64,000 bases of DNA from Paraburkholderia largidicola. Its GTDB lineage: Bacteria > Pseudomonadota > Gammaproteobacteria > Burkholderiales > Burkholderiaceae. Positions 18,764 to 28,139 of the stretch are shown piece after piece. The DNA lies in contig NZ_AP023176.1 in assembly GCF_013426895.1 (NCBI RefSeq), positions 1,488,001 through 1,552,000 on the forward strand. Direction: 5' to 3'. The position numbers and the translations under genes were made by a program. The notes under the pieces are model-generated. The model saw nothing but the letters and a program-made list of their open reading frames with translations, searched no databases and was not told the origin of the DNA. How positions within the stretch are numbered: position 1 is the first letter of the stretch; each line of letters starts with the position of its first letter.

Positions 18764-18861
18764 CGGTTCACGCATGACGCGGCAGCGCGCGAACCTCTTT
18801 CATTGAATTCCACAGGCCCATCACAGGCCACTTTTGGGACCCAACCCCAGGACCGACTCAC

Positions 18862-20202
18862 ATGTCTACGATTACCCAAGGCGCCCCAACCGTCACCGAA
18901 TTGCGCGTCGTCCCCGTTGCCGGCCGCGACAGCATGCTGATGAACCTGAGCGGCGCGCACGGCCCGTTCTTCACGCGCAACATCGTGATTCTGCGCGACA
19001 GCGCGGGCAACACCGGCGTGGGCGAAGTGCCGGGCGGCGAGAACATCCGCAAGACGATCGACGATGCGCGTCCGTTCGTAGTCGGTCAGTCGATCGGGAA
19101 TCTGCAGGCGGTGCTCAACAAGGTGCGCAAGCAGTTTGCCGATCGCGACGCGGGCGGCCGCGGCTTGCAGACCTTCGATCTGCGCACCACGATCCACGCC
19201 GTGACGGCGCTCGAAGCGGCCTTCCTCGACCTGCTCGGCCAGCACCTGGGCGTGCCTGTCGCGGCGTTGCTCGGCGAAGGCCAGCAGCGCGACGAAGTCG
19301 AAATGCTCGGCTATCTGTTCTACATCGGCGACCGAAAGAAGACGGACCTGCCGTACGCGAGCGGCGCCGAAGGACGCGACGACTGGGAGCGTCTGCGCAC
19401 GGAAGAAGCGCTGACGCCGGAAACCGTCGTGCGTCTGGCCGAAGCCGCGCAGGCGCGTTACGGCTTCAACGATTTCAAGCTCAAGGGCGGCGTGCTCGCG
19501 GGCGATGCCGAAATCGAAGCGGTGACGGCACTCGCCGAACGCTTCCCTGAAGCGCGCGTGACGCTCGATCCGAACGGCGCCTGGTCGCTTGCCGAGGCGA
19601 TCCGCCTGTGCCGCGACCAGCACGACGTGCTCGCATACGCGGAAGATCCGTGCGGCGCGGAAAACGGCTACTCGGGCCGCGAAGTGATGGCGGAGTTCCG
19701 CCGCGCGACGGGCCTGCCGACGGCCACCAACATGATTGCCACCGACTGGCGCCAGATGGGCCACGCCATCCAGTTGCAATCGGTCGACATTCCGCTTGCC
19801 GACCCGCACTTCTGGACGATGCAGGGCTCGGTGCGCGTCGCGCAGATGTGCAACGACTGGGGCCTCACGTGGGGCTCGCATTCGAACAATCACTTCGACG
19901 TTTCGCTCGCGATGTTCACGCATGTCGCGGCAGCGGCGCCGGGCAAGATCACCGCAATCGACACGCACTGGATCTGGCAGGACGGCCAGTATCTGACGCG
20001 CGATCCGCTGCAGATCGTCGGCGGCAAGGTGAAGGTGCCGACCAGGCCGGGCCTTGGCGTCGAACTCGACATGGACGCGCTCGAAAAGGCACACGCGCTG
20101 TATCAGCAGCACGGACTCGGCGCGCGCGACGATGGCGTCGCGATGCAGTACCTGATCCCGAACTGGAAGTTCGACAACAAGCGCCCTTGCCTCGTTCGCT
20201 GA
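18862..20202 (+). CDS. gudD: D-glucarate dehydratase
   Basis: 446 residues, an enolase-superfamily enzyme that removes water from D-glucarate (and L-idarate) to give 5-dehydro-4-deoxy-D-glucarate. Motifs in order: [30 protein letters not shown], catalytic KxK in [13 protein letters not shown], metal ligands in TLDPNGAW and [30 protein letters not shown], and the His loop in [18 protein letters not shown]. The C-terminal HWIWQDGQ and [14 protein letters not shown] are also typical. AGGA lies about ten bases upstream. Its product is a branch point: GarL/GarR on one side, KdgD plus the semialdehyde dehydrogenase on the other, and both are encoded here. Confidence 0.95.
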   Translation: MSTITQGAPTVTELRVVPVAGRDSMLMNLSGAHGPFFTRNIVILRDSAGNTGVGEVPGGENIRKTIDDARPFVVGQSIGNLQAVLNKVRKQFADRDAGGRGLQTFDLRTTIHAVTALEAAFLDLLGQHLGVPVAALLGEGQQRDEVEMLGYLFYIGDRKKTDLPYASGAEGRDDWERLRTEEALTPETVVRLAEAAQARYGFNDFKLKGGVLAGDAEIEAVTALAERFPEARVTLDPNGAWSLAEAIRLCRDQHDVLAYAEDPCGAENGYSGREVMAEFRRATGLPTATNMIATDWRQMGHAIQLQSVDIPLADPHFWTMQGSVRVAQMCNDWGLTWGSHSNNHFDVSLAMFTHVAAAAPGKITAIDTHWIWQDGQYLTRDPLQIVGGKVKVPTRPGLGVELDMDALEKAHALYQQHGLGARDDGVAMQYLIPNWKFDNKRPCLVR

Positions 20203-20294
20203 TTCTTCTGGCGACTGGAACCATTCCGGAACGACGCGGCCTGCGTGGCCGCCACTCCTTCAACACTGACTGACACACCCAAGCGAACTCAAAC

Positions 20295-21212
20295 ATGACC
20301 ACGCCACAAGAACTCAAAGCGATCGTATCCGAAGGCCTTCTGTCGTTCCCCGTCACCGATTTCGACCGCAACGGCGACTTTCGTCCCGACACGTATGCCG
20401 CGCGCCTGGAGTGGCTTGCACCGTATGGCGCGACTGCGCTCTTCGCTGCGGGCGGCACGGGCGAGTTCTTCTCGCTGACGAAGTCGGAGTATTCGAATGT
20501 GATACGCACTGCGACGGAGACCTGCAAGGGCAAGGTACCGATTCTGGCGGGCGCGGGCGGCCCGACGCGTGTCGCGATCGAATATGCGCAGGAAGCGGAG
20601 CGCAATGGCGCGCAAGGTGTGCTGCTGATGCCGCACTATCTGACAGAGGCGTCGCAGGAAGGGATCGCCGCGCACGTCGAGCAGGTGTGCAAGGCGGTGA
20701 AGAACATGGGCGTGATCGTGTATAACCGTGCCAATTCGAAGCTCGGTGCTGATTCGCTGGAGCGGCTCGCGGACAAGTGTCCGAACCTGATCGGGTTCAA
20801 GGATGGCGTGGGCGATATCGAGAGCATGGTGACCATTCGGCGTCGCATGGGCGATCGGTTCTCTTATCTTGGTGGTCTGCCGACGGCTGAAGTTTATGCC
20901 GCTGCTTATAAGGCACTGGGCGTGCCCGTTTATTCTTCTGCTGTGTTTAATTTCATTCCTAAGACGGCGATGGAGTTTTATCGCGCGATTGCTGCGGATG
21001 ATCATGTCACTACGGGCAAGTTGCTGGATGAGTTCTTTTTGCCTTATCTGGCGATTCGGAATCGGCGGCAAGGTTATGCGGTGAGTATCGTTAAGGCTGG
21101 GGCCAAGCTCGTTGGTCATGATGCTGGGCCGGTGCGGGCGCCTCTCATCGATCTGAATGAAGACGAGCTCGCGCAGCTCGATGTGCTTATCAAGAAGCTT
21201 GGAGCGCAGTAG
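20295..21212 (+). CDS. kdgD: 5-dehydro-4-deoxyglucarate dehydratase (decarboxylating)
   Basis: 305 residues of the DHDPS/NAL family. It converts 5-dehydro-4-deoxy-D-glucarate to alpha-ketoglutarate semialdehyde, CO2 and water. Motifs: [44 protein letters not shown], the Tyr in [10 protein letters not shown], the Schiff-base Lys in [12 protein letters not shown], and [11 protein letters not shown]. Its product is the substrate of the dehydrogenase at 14162-15745. From about 20870 onward the codons change visibly from C-ending to T/G-ending. The stop is immediately followed by the inverted-repeat element. The ribosome-binding site is weak (AAGCGAA). Confidence 0.94.
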   Translation: MTTPQELKAIVSEGLLSFPVTDFDRNGDFRPDTYAARLEWLAPYGATALFAAGGTGEFFSLTKSEYSNVIRTATETCKGKVPILAGAGGPTRVAIEYAQEAERNGAQGVLLMPHYLTEASQEGIAAHVEQVCKAVKNMGVIVYNRANSKLGADSLERLADKCPNLIGFKDGVGDIESMVTIRRRMGDRFSYLGGLPTAEVYAAAYKALGVPVYSSAVFNFIPKTAMEFYRAIAADDHVTTGKLLDEFFLPYLAIRNRRQGYAVSIVKAGAKLVGHDAGPVRAPLIDLNEDELAQLDVLIKKLGAQ

Positions 21213-21998
21213 GTTTTTTTTCGTCTGCGACGCTGGGGGGATTTGCCTTTTTGCGGTGGTGCCAGTGCTGGTTGGTTTGCTTATTCTTTCGCTGGCATCC
21301 GCGTTATGACTTACCCCTTCACGCGTTGCCCCTGTGCGGGGCGGCACCTACTTTTCTTTGCCGCCGCAAAGAAAAGTAGGCAAAAGAAAACGGCTCACAC
21401 CGCCAGTTCTTGTGTTTGCCTGAGGGCCCCCACAGGTTCTTACGCTTCACACGGCAACGTTCCTGTTCGCGTTCGTTGCCAGCGCTCTTGCAGTGCGCCT
21501 CACCCGCGTCACACACCGGCACTACAGCACGCCGCGCCAGACAGTCCGCCGCCGCCCAGGTGGCAAACTGTGTGTAGGTCGTAGTACCTCATACGCCTCG
21601 CTCCGGACCGCCTGCGCACGCGTCCCACGTTGTCAGAGCGCCAAGCTACACGACGCGACAACCTACACACAGTTTGCCACCTGGGCTGCAGAAACCATTC
21701 GCTGCCGCGAGCCCTTGTGTGGGTGTCTGAAGCGGGTGAGGCATGTGTTCGAAGCGTTAGCAACGAGCGCCGACAGAGATGTTGCCGTGTGAAGCGTAAG
21801 AACCTGTGGGGGCCCTCAGGCAGGAACAAGCACTGGCGGTGTGAGCCGCTTTCTTTTGCCTACTTTTCTTTGCGGCGGCAAAGAAAAGTAGGTGCCGCCC
21901 CGCACAGGGGCAACGCGTGAAGCACCGATAACAAAACGCGGATGCCAGCGAAAAACCGAAAACACCCCCAGCGTCGCAGACAAGAAAAAAGCCTCGCG
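21213..21998. repeat. Large imperfect inverted-repeat element, intact copy 1
   Basis: The whole interval between convergent kdgD and the 2-hydroxyacid dehydrogenase gene is one long imperfect palindrome with arms of roughly 380 bases. Outermost: GTCTGCGACGCTGGGGG near 21223, mirrored at 21965-21982. Each arm contains, in order, GGCATCCGCG, the palindrome GCCCCTGTGCGGGGC, the 14-bp-stem hairpin CTACTTTTCTTTGC/GCAAAGAAAAGTAG (around 21348-21379 and 21859-21892), then GAGGGCCCCCACAGGTTC and TTACGCTTCACACGGCAAC. Near the centre a 25-bp sequence including GGCAAACTGTGTGTAGG (21555-21579) is mirrored exactly at 21661-21685. A second, disrupted copy lies at 31.9-46.0 kb. Open frames inside (with TYFSLPPQRK-like peptides) are artefacts of the hairpin. 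Confidence 0.88.
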
Positions 21999-22955
21999 CT
22001 ACACCACAACATTCACCGGCGCGCCAGCAACAAACCTCGCGATGTTATCCATCAACTGATCCGCCAGCGCCTGCTGCGCCTCATCCGATGCCCACGCCAC
22101 ATGCGGCGTGACAATGACGTTGGGCCGCTTCGCGATATGCATCAGCGGATTATCATCGGCAGGCGGCTCGCCAGACAGCACATCGAACCCAATCCCGCTG
22201 ATCAACCCTTCATCGAGCGCGCGCACCAGCGCATCCTCATCGACCAGCACACCGCGGGCGGTATTAATAATGAGCGGCTTGCGCCGCATAGCGCGAAACT
22301 CCGCCATCGAGAGCATGCCCCGCGTCTGCGGCGTCAACGGACTATGAATCGTGATGATGTCACTCGTCGCAAGCACTTCATCCCACGGCGTATAAAGCGG
22401 ACCCAGCCCCTCGCGGCCCTTATGCGCCGCAAACAGCGCCCGCATCCCAAACGCCTTGCCGATCTCGGCAACCCGCTGCCCAAGCACGCCTTCGCCAATG
22501 ATCCCGAGCGTCATGCCGCCGAGATCATGTATCGCATGATTGAAGAAACAGAACTGCCCGGACTTCTGCCATTCGCCATTCAACACGTCGTCGCGATACG
22601 CGATCAGATTGCGCCGCAACGCGAGCATCAATGCGAAAGTATGCTCCGGCACGGTGTTCACCGCGTAGCCGCGAATGTTCGACACGTGGATGCCGTGCTT
22701 CTCGCACGCATCCTTGTCGACGCAGTCGGTCCCTGTCGCGGCGACGGCCACGAGTTTCAGCGACGGCAAGCGGGCGAGCGTATCGGCCGTGAGCGGCACC
22801 TTGTTCGTGATGGCGATGGTCGCGCCTTCCAGACGCGAGGCGACCTGGTCCGCCTGGGTATGGTCGTACTCGATGAACTCGTGTTCGAATGACGGCCGCG
22901 TGAGCCGGATTTGTGGCGCGAGTGTCGCGCGGTCGAGAAAGACGATCTTCTGCAT
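21999..22955 (-). CDS. D-2-hydroxyacid dehydrogenase (glycerate dehydrogenase / hydroxypyruvate reductase type)
   Basis: 318 residues. NAD-binding motif GIIGEGVLGQRVAE sits after ...HDLGGMTL. The catalytic trio is present: Arg in INTARGVLVDEDALV, Glu in GFDVLSGEPPAD and His in VTPHVAWAS. Substrate loops: VAVAATGTDCVD and NIRGYAVNTVPEHTFALML. Closest by pattern to glycerate dehydrogenases (HprA type), interconverting hydroxypyruvate or glyoxylate and the D-2-hydroxyacid. AGGAA precedes the ATG. It starts 26 bases after the full-length transketolase stop, so it is the last gene of this operon. Hydroxypyruvate is also a good transketolase donor, which would explain the pairing; this is inference. 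Confidence 0.85.
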   Translation of the reverse strand: MQKIVFLDRATLAPQIRLTRPSFEHEFIEYDHTQADQVASRLEGATIAITNKVPLTADTLARLPSLKLVAVAATGTDCVDKDACEKHGIHVSNIRGYAVNTVPEHTFALMLALRRNLIAYRDDVLNGEWQKSGQFCFFNHAIHDLGGMTLGIIGEGVLGQRVAEIGKAFGMRALFAAHKGREGLGPLYTPWDEVLATSDIITIHSPLTPQTRGMLSMAEFRAMRRKPLIINTARGVLVDEDALVRALDEGLISGIGFDVLSGEPPADDNPLMHIAKRPNVIVTPHVAWASDEAQQALADQLMDNIARFVAGAPVNVVV

Positions 22956-22981
22956 GCTGGTTCCTGTTGATGTCTGATCGG

Positions 22982-24970
22982 TCAGAAATGACGCCTGACT
23001 TCCGCGACGATATGCGCGGGCGTAATGCCGAAGTGCTCGTACAACGCTTCTGCCGGACCCGACGCGCCAAATCCCGTCATGCCGACAAAGCCGCTGCGCT
23101 CGCCGAGATAGCGGTCCCAGCCGAATCGCACGGCCGCCTCGACGCCGACGCGCACCGTGTCCACGCCTAGCACCGCGCGGCGATACGCGTGGTCCTGTTC
23201 GTCGAACAGTTCCCAGCAGGGCAACGAGACGACGGCAGTCGGAATGCCTTCCTGTTGCAGGCGTTCGCGCGCCGCAACCGCCAGCGCGACTTCCGAACCC
23301 GTCGCGAGCAAGGTGACAGCGCGCTTGCCGCCTTCGGCTTCAGCGAGCACGTAGCCGCCGAGTGCGCACAGGTTGTCCGCGCTCAAACGCGTGCGCACGA
23401 GCGGCAAGGTCTGTCGGGCGAACACCATCGTGCTCGGGCCGCTGCGATGCTCGTACGCGAGCGCCCAGCATTCGGCGGCTTCGACGGCATCGGCGGGACG
23501 GAACACGCGCATGTTCGGCATGGCGCGCAACGAGGCGAGTATCTCCACCGGCTGGTGCGTCGGCCCGTTCTTGCCGACGCCAATCGAATCGTGGCTGAAC
23601 ACGAATTTCACGGGCAAACCCATCAGCGCAGCCATCCGCATCGCGGGACGCTCGTAGTCGGCGAACGCGAGATAGGTGACGGCCAGCGGAATCACGCCGC
23701 CGTGCGCGGCCATGCCGTTCGCCATCGAGCCCATCACGTGCTCGCGCACGCCGCAATGCACGTATGCGCCGCTGCGATCTTCGGCGGTGAAGGCGTGCAG
23801 GCTGCGCTTGTGGCTCGTCGGCGCTTCGAGGTCCGCGCAACCGACCATGCGCTCGGGCAGTTGCGCGAGCAGATCGTTGATCTCGGCGGAAATCATGATG
23901 CCCGCCTGGCCTTCGCCTTTTTCGATGACCTGCTTCTTGTAGTCGTCCAGCACGCGCTGCCAGCCTTCGGGCAGGCGGCCCGCCTGGATGCGCTCGAACT
24001 CGTCGCGTGCGTCATCGGGCAACGCGGCAAGACGTTCGTGCCACGCGAGGTATTCGCGTTCGCTGCGTCGGCCTGCTGCGCGCCATTCGTCGAGCACGTC
24101 GCGCGGAATCTCGAACGATGCGTGCGGCCAGTCCAGTTCGTTGCGCGCCGCGTTGGCATCGGCTTCGAACAGCTTGCCGCTGTGACCGCCGCGTTGTCCT
24201 TGCAGACGCGCGATGCCGCGCGCGATCACCGTGCGGCAGGCGAGCATCGACGGGCGCGGATCGCACTTCGCTTCTGCGAGTGCGGTGGCGAGCGCGTCGA
24301 GATCGTGGCCGTCGACTTCGATCACATGCCAGCCGGCGACGCGAAAACGTTCGCTCACGTCTTCGCTGATCGACAGCGTGGTACTGCCGTCGTCGGTGAT
24401 GCGGTTGTCGTCCCAGCAGAGGATCAGCTTGCCGAGCTTCAGATGCCCGGCAAGCGAAATCATTTCCTGACCGACGCCTTCCTGCAGGCAGCCATCGCCG
24501 ACGAACGCATAGGTGTGATGGTTGACGATTGCATCGCCGAATTTCGCGTTCAGATACGCTTCGGCGACGGCCATGCCGAACGCGTTCGCGATGCCTTGCC
24601 CGAGCGGCCCGGTCGTGACTTCGATGCCGGCGGCCGTATTGAACTCGGGATGCCCCTCGCAATGCGAGCCCATGTCGCGGAACGAGCGGATCTGATCGAT
24701 GCCGAACTGCGCGTAACCCGTCAGATGCAGCAGCGCATAGAGCAGCATCGAGCCATGTCCGTTCGACAAAACGAAGCGGTCGCGGTCGGGCCATTGCGGA
24801 TCGGCGGGATTGAACTTCAGGTGCTGCGTGAACAGGGCCGTCGCGATCTCGGCCATGCCGAGCGGCACGCCCTGATGGCCTTCGCCGGCGCGCACGATGG
24901 CGTCGATGGCCAGAAAGCGGATCGCGTTGGCAAGCGGTCGCGTTTCGACCGACGGCATGAGTGCGGACAT
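22982..24970 (-). CDS. Transketolase, full length
   Basis: 662 residues from the ATG at 24970 (AAGGAGAAGTC upstream). The frame is open to 25786, but that part covers the TRAP gene and is spurious. Motifs: SNGHGSMLLYALLHLTGY, GHPEFNTAAGIEVTTGPLGQG, the ThDP motif GDGCLQEGVGQE ... CWDDNRITDDG, DGHD, GVREHVMGSMANG, TYLAFADYERPAMRMAALMG, FSHDSIGVGKNGPTHQPVE, and C-terminal GMTGFGASGPAEALYEHFG. It transfers a two-carbon ketol unit between sugars using thiamine diphosphate. It sits in an operon with another, split transketolase, which is unusual and suggests a specialised catabolic role rather than the housekeeping pentose-phosphate enzyme. Confidence 0.92.
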   Translation of the reverse strand: MSALMPSVETRPLANAIRFLAIDAIVRAGEGHQGVPLGMAEIATALFTQHLKFNPADPQWPDRDRFVLSNGHGSMLLYALLHLTGYAQFGIDQIRSFRDMGSHCEGHPEFNTAAGIEVTTGPLGQGIANAFGMAVAEAYLNAKFGDAIVNHHTYAFVGDGCLQEGVGQEMISLAGHLKLGKLILCWDDNRITDDGSTTLSISEDVSERFRVAGWHVIEVDGHDLDALATALAEAKCDPRPSMLACRTVIARGIARLQGQRGGHSGKLFEADANAARNELDWPHASFEIPRDVLDEWRAAGRRSEREYLAWHERLAALPDDARDEFERIQAGRLPEGWQRVLDDYKKQVIEKGEGQAGIMISAEINDLLAQLPERMVGCADLEAPTSHKRSLHAFTAEDRSGAYVHCGVREHVMGSMANGMAAHGGVIPLAVTYLAFADYERPAMRMAALMGLPVKFVFSHDSIGVGKNGPTHQPVEILASLRAMPNMRVFRPADAVEAAECWALAYEHRSGPSTMVFARQTLPLVRTRLSADNLCALGGYVLAEAEGGKRAVTLLATGSEVALAVAARERLQQEGIPTAVVSLPCWELFDEQDHAYRRAVLGVDTVRVGVEAAVRFGWDRYLGERSGFVGMTGFGASGPAEALYEHFGITPAHIVAEVRRHF

Positions 24971-25071
24971 GACTTCTCCTTGCCGCTGCGCGCATCGCGC
25001 GGCGGCTATCGCAGGTTGGACAGAGTGAAAAAGAAGCGCGCTGCGTTCTGCTAGGGACGCAGCGCAATGCG

Positions 25072-26931
25072 TCAGTGCAGGAACCCGATCGAGATCCACG
25101 GCACGGCGGCGACGACGATCAGACCGACGATCAGCGCGGCGATATAGCCGACGATCGGCTTCATGCCCTCGTCGGGATGAATGCGGCTCACCGCGCACGC
25201 CGAGTAGTAACCGACGCCGAACGGCGGCGCGAACAGGCCCACGCCCATCGACAGAATCACGACCATCGCGTAGTGCACGTCGTGAATGCCCATTTGCCGC
25301 GCGATGGGGAACATCAGCGGGCCGAACAGCACGATCGCGGGGATGCCTTCGAGCACGCTGCCGAGCACGATGAACACCAGCATCGACGCGGCCATGAACA
25401 TCGCGGCGCCGCCGGGCAAGCCGCCCAGCGTCTGCGCGAGCTGGCCCGAGAAGCCGGATTGCGTGAGCGCCCACGCCATGCCCGTCGCCGCGCCGATGAT
25501 CAGCAGGATCGCGCCCGACAGCGCGGCCGTGTCGATCAGCATCGGCTTGAGGCGTGCCCATTCGAAGCGGCGATAGATCAGCAGGCCCGCGAGCACCGCA
25601 TACGCAATGCCGATCGTCGACACTTCCGTCGCCGTTGCCACGCCTTCGACCACGGCGAGCCGGATCACGAAGGGCAGCGCGAGCGCAGGCACGGCGATCG
25701 CGAGCTTGCGCAGGATTTCGCTGCGTGTCGCGCGACGCACGGCCGACAGATCGTCGCTGCGATAGCGCCACCAGACCACGCCGCACAAGGTAATGGCGAG
25801 CACGATGCCGGGCAGCATGCCGCCCGTGAAGAGCGCGGAGATCGACACGCCCGTCACCGAGCCGAGTGTGATCAGCACGAGGCTCGGCGGAATCGTCTCG
25901 GTCTGCGCGCCCGTGGCGGCGAGCAGCGCGACGAGGTCGCCGGGCTTCGCGCCGCGCGCCTTCATCTCGGGGAACAGCACGGGCGCGATGGCGGCCATGT
26001 CAGCCGCTTTCGAGCCGGAGATACCCGACACCAGATACATCGCGCCGACCAGCACATACGAGAGCCCGCCGCGCACGTGGCCGAGCAGGCTGGCGAGAAA
26101 CGCGATCATCGCGTTGGCCATGCCCGTCATTTCGATCAGTTGCCCGAGGAACACGAAGAGCGGCACGGACAGCAGGATCAGATGCGACATGCCTTCGTCC
26201 ATGCGGCCGACCACCACGCTGAGCGGCGTGCTCGTCGTCAGCGCGAGATACCCGAAGGTCGCGAGCCCGAACGAGAACGCGATGGGCACGCCCGACAGCA
26301 CGCACAACGCGACGAGGCCGACGAAGAAAATCAGCAGGTTCACGTTGCCCAGGTCGTGCAGCAGCGGGCTCACGGCGACGAAGCCGCCCGCGATGGCCGC
26401 GACCAGCGCAAGCGCCGCAATCGTCATCTGCCAGTTGGACGTGCGGATCAGGCGCAGGCAGGCGACGGCCAGCATCAATGCGCAGCCGACGGGCAGCGCC
26501 GCGGCACGCCACGAGTTCGAGATTTCGAGCGCGGGCGTCGTGATGAAGCCTTCGTCCTGCGCGAACTCGACGGCGGGTCCGATCACCAGCAGTAGAAACG
26601 CCAACGGTGCGGCGATGGCGACCACATCGAGAAACGCGCGCACGGCGGGCGACGCCTTGCCGACGAGCGCCGTCATCCGCATATGCTCGCCGCGACGCAA
26701 GGCGATGACGGCGCCGAGCATCGCAAGCCAGAGGAACAGCATCGACGCGAGTTCGTCAGACCAGACGAGCGGCGTGTGCAGCAGATAGCGGCTCGTGACG
26801 CCGGCGAGCAGCACGAAGATCTCGGCGACGACGAGCAGTGCCGCCGGAATCTCGACGAGATGCGCGAGCACGTGGTCGATTACGCTGACGATGCGGCGCG
26901 GCGACGGATGCGGGAAAGAGATGGTGTGCAT
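25072..26931 (-). CDS. dctQM: Fused TRAP transporter DctQ-DctM membrane protein
   Basis: 619 residues. The first ~170 are the four-helix small subunit (DctQ: VPAALLVVAEIFVLLAGVTSR, WSDELASMLFLWLAMLGAV, RRGEHMRM). The rest is the DctM large permease with about 12-13 helices (VPIAFSFGLATFGYLAL, PLFVFLGQLIEMTGMANAM, SGSKAADMAAIAPVLFPEMK, ATGAQTETIPPSLVLITLG). It imports an organic solute with the sodium gradient together with the periplasmic DctP protein encoded immediately upstream (five-base gap). Fusions of Q and M are common. Substrate is unknown but, given the enzymes in the operon, probably a sugar acid, keto-sugar or polyol. The ATG lacks a strong ribosome-binding site, suggesting coupling to dctP. 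Confidence 0.93.
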   Translation of the reverse strand: MHTISFPHPSPRRIVSVIDHVLAHLVEIPAALLVVAEIFVLLAGVTSRYLLHTPLVWSDELASMLFLWLAMLGAVIALRRGEHMRMTALVGKASPAVRAFLDVVAIAAPLAFLLLVIGPAVEFAQDEGFITTPALEISNSWRAAALPVGCALMLAVACLRLIRTSNWQMTIAALALVAAIAGGFVAVSPLLHDLGNVNLLIFFVGLVALCVLSGVPIAFSFGLATFGYLALTTSTPLSVVVGRMDEGMSHLILLSVPLFVFLGQLIEMTGMANAMIAFLASLLGHVRGGLSYVLVGAMYLVSGISGSKAADMAAIAPVLFPEMKARGAKPGDLVALLAATGAQTETIPPSLVLITLGSVTGVSISALFTGGMLPGIVLAITLCGVVWWRYRSDDLSAVRRATRSEILRKLAIAVPALALPFVIRLAVVEGVATATEVSTIGIAYAVLAGLLIYRRFEWARLKPMLIDTAALSGAILLIIGAATGMAWALTQSGFSGQLAQTLGGLPGGAAMFMAASMLVFIVLGSVLEGIPAIVLFGPLMFPIARQMGIHDVHYAMVVILSMGVGLFAPPFGVGYYSACAVSRIHPDEGMKPIVGYIAALIVGLIVVAAVPWISIGFLH

Positions 26932-26936
26932 GGCGT

Positions 26937-27980
26937 TTACACCAGTTTGCCGACGTACTTTTCGAGCAGGCTCCAGCCCTGGTCGCCGTATTTCCCTTTC
27001 CAGTCGCTATAGAAGCTCGTTTTGCGCAGCGCGTCGCGAAACGCCGGGCGGTCCACGTCGACGAGATTGACGCCCTTGGCCTTCAGATCGTTGCGCAGCG
27101 AGCCGTTGAGCTTCGCGATGTCCGCGCGTTGCAGCATCCCGGCCGCTTCGAATTCGCGCGTGACGATCGCGCGCATGTCGGGCGGCAGCTTTTCCCACGC
27201 GCGGCGGTTGCCGAGAATCCAGTAACCGTCCCACACGTGCGACGTGAGGCTGATGGACTTCTGCACTTCGTACAGCTTGGCCGTCGCGATGATGGGCAGC
27301 GCGTTTTCCTGTCCTTCGACGACGCCCGTTTGCAACGCCGAATACAGTTCGTTGAAATTGATGGGGGCGGGGCCCGCGTCGAGCGCCTTGAAGAGCGACG
27401 TGAGCATCGGCGCCTGCGGCACGCGGATCTTGAAGCCCTTCAGGTCCGTCGGCGTCTTGATGACGCGTGTCGACGAACTGACCTGGCGGAAACCGTTGTC
27501 CCATACCTTCGATACGGTCACGATGCCCGTCTTCTCGATCTGCGCGCGGACATATGCGCCGAGGTCGCCGTCCATTGCTTTCCAGACGGTATCGTAGTCG
27601 GGGAACGCGAAGCCCGTGTTGACGATGCCCGCAGCGGGCGCGAGCGTCGCGAGAATCGACGATGCCTGGTTGAAGAACTCGACGCCGCCGCTGCGCACCT
27701 GCGACAGCAGATCGGTATCCGAGCCGAGCTGATTGGACGGGAATACCTTGATATCGAGTTTGCCGTTGGTTGCGGCGCGGATCTTGTCGCAGGCCTGTTG
27801 GGCGCGGATGTTGACCGGGTGGGTCGGGTCCTGGCCCGTGGCGAGCTTGTACGAGAAGTCGGCAGCCGACGCGCGGCGGATCGACAGGCCCCAGAGCGGC
27901 CCCGCGGCAGCGACGCTCGCGCCGGCTTTCAGAAAGGTGCGTCGGTCGATGCCGCGGCGGATAGTCGTGCGGTTGCTCAT
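26937..27980 (-). CDS. dctP: TRAP transporter periplasmic substrate-binding protein (DctP)
   Basis: 347 residues from the ATG at 27980 (GGAGGAAGACATC upstream). The N-terminus carries a twin-arginine signal (GIDRRTFLKAGASVAAAGPL, cleavage near RRASAADF), so it is probably exported folded by Tat. DctP-family features: ATGQDPTHPVNIRA, NGKLDIKVFPSNQLGSDTDL, the solute-carboxylate Arg in LKGFKIRVPQAPML, PINFNELYSALQTGVVEGQENA, and WILGNRRAWEKLP. It delivers substrate to the DctQM protein encoded next. The conserved Arg in the RVPQ region argues for a carboxylate-bearing ligand such as a sugar acid. Confidence 0.93.
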   Translation of the reverse strand: MSNRTTIRRGIDRRTFLKAGASVAAAGPLWGLSIRRASAADFSYKLATGQDPTHPVNIRAQQACDKIRAATNGKLDIKVFPSNQLGSDTDLLSQVRSGGVEFFNQASSILATLAPAAGIVNTGFAFPDYDTVWKAMDGDLGAYVRAQIEKTGIVTVSKVWDNGFRQVSSSTRVIKTPTDLKGFKIRVPQAPMLTSLFKALDAGPAPINFNELYSALQTGVVEGQENALPIIATAKLYEVQKSISLTSHVWDGYWILGNRRAWEKLPPDMRAIVTREFEAAGMLQRADIAKLNGSLRNDLKAKGVNLVDVDRPAFRDALRKTSFYSDWKGKYGDQGWSLLEKYVGKLV

Positions 27981-28139
27981 GATGTCTTCCTCCAATACGG
28001 ATGTGATGCATCGGTATAGTTGTATTCGCGTTGTATTCGCGGACAACGCGCTCTGTGGCGCGTTTGTCTCTGTCCAGCAACTGCGTTGTCGCGCGCGGCT
28101 GGCCGGACCCGGCCGCGCATCGTTGGGGTTATCTGTGCA

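Noticed and set aside
24971..25786. N-terminal extension of the full-length transketolase
   Set aside because: It overlaps the TRAP gene out of frame and has Arg-rich nonsense sequence; a strong ribosome-binding site sits at ATG 24970.
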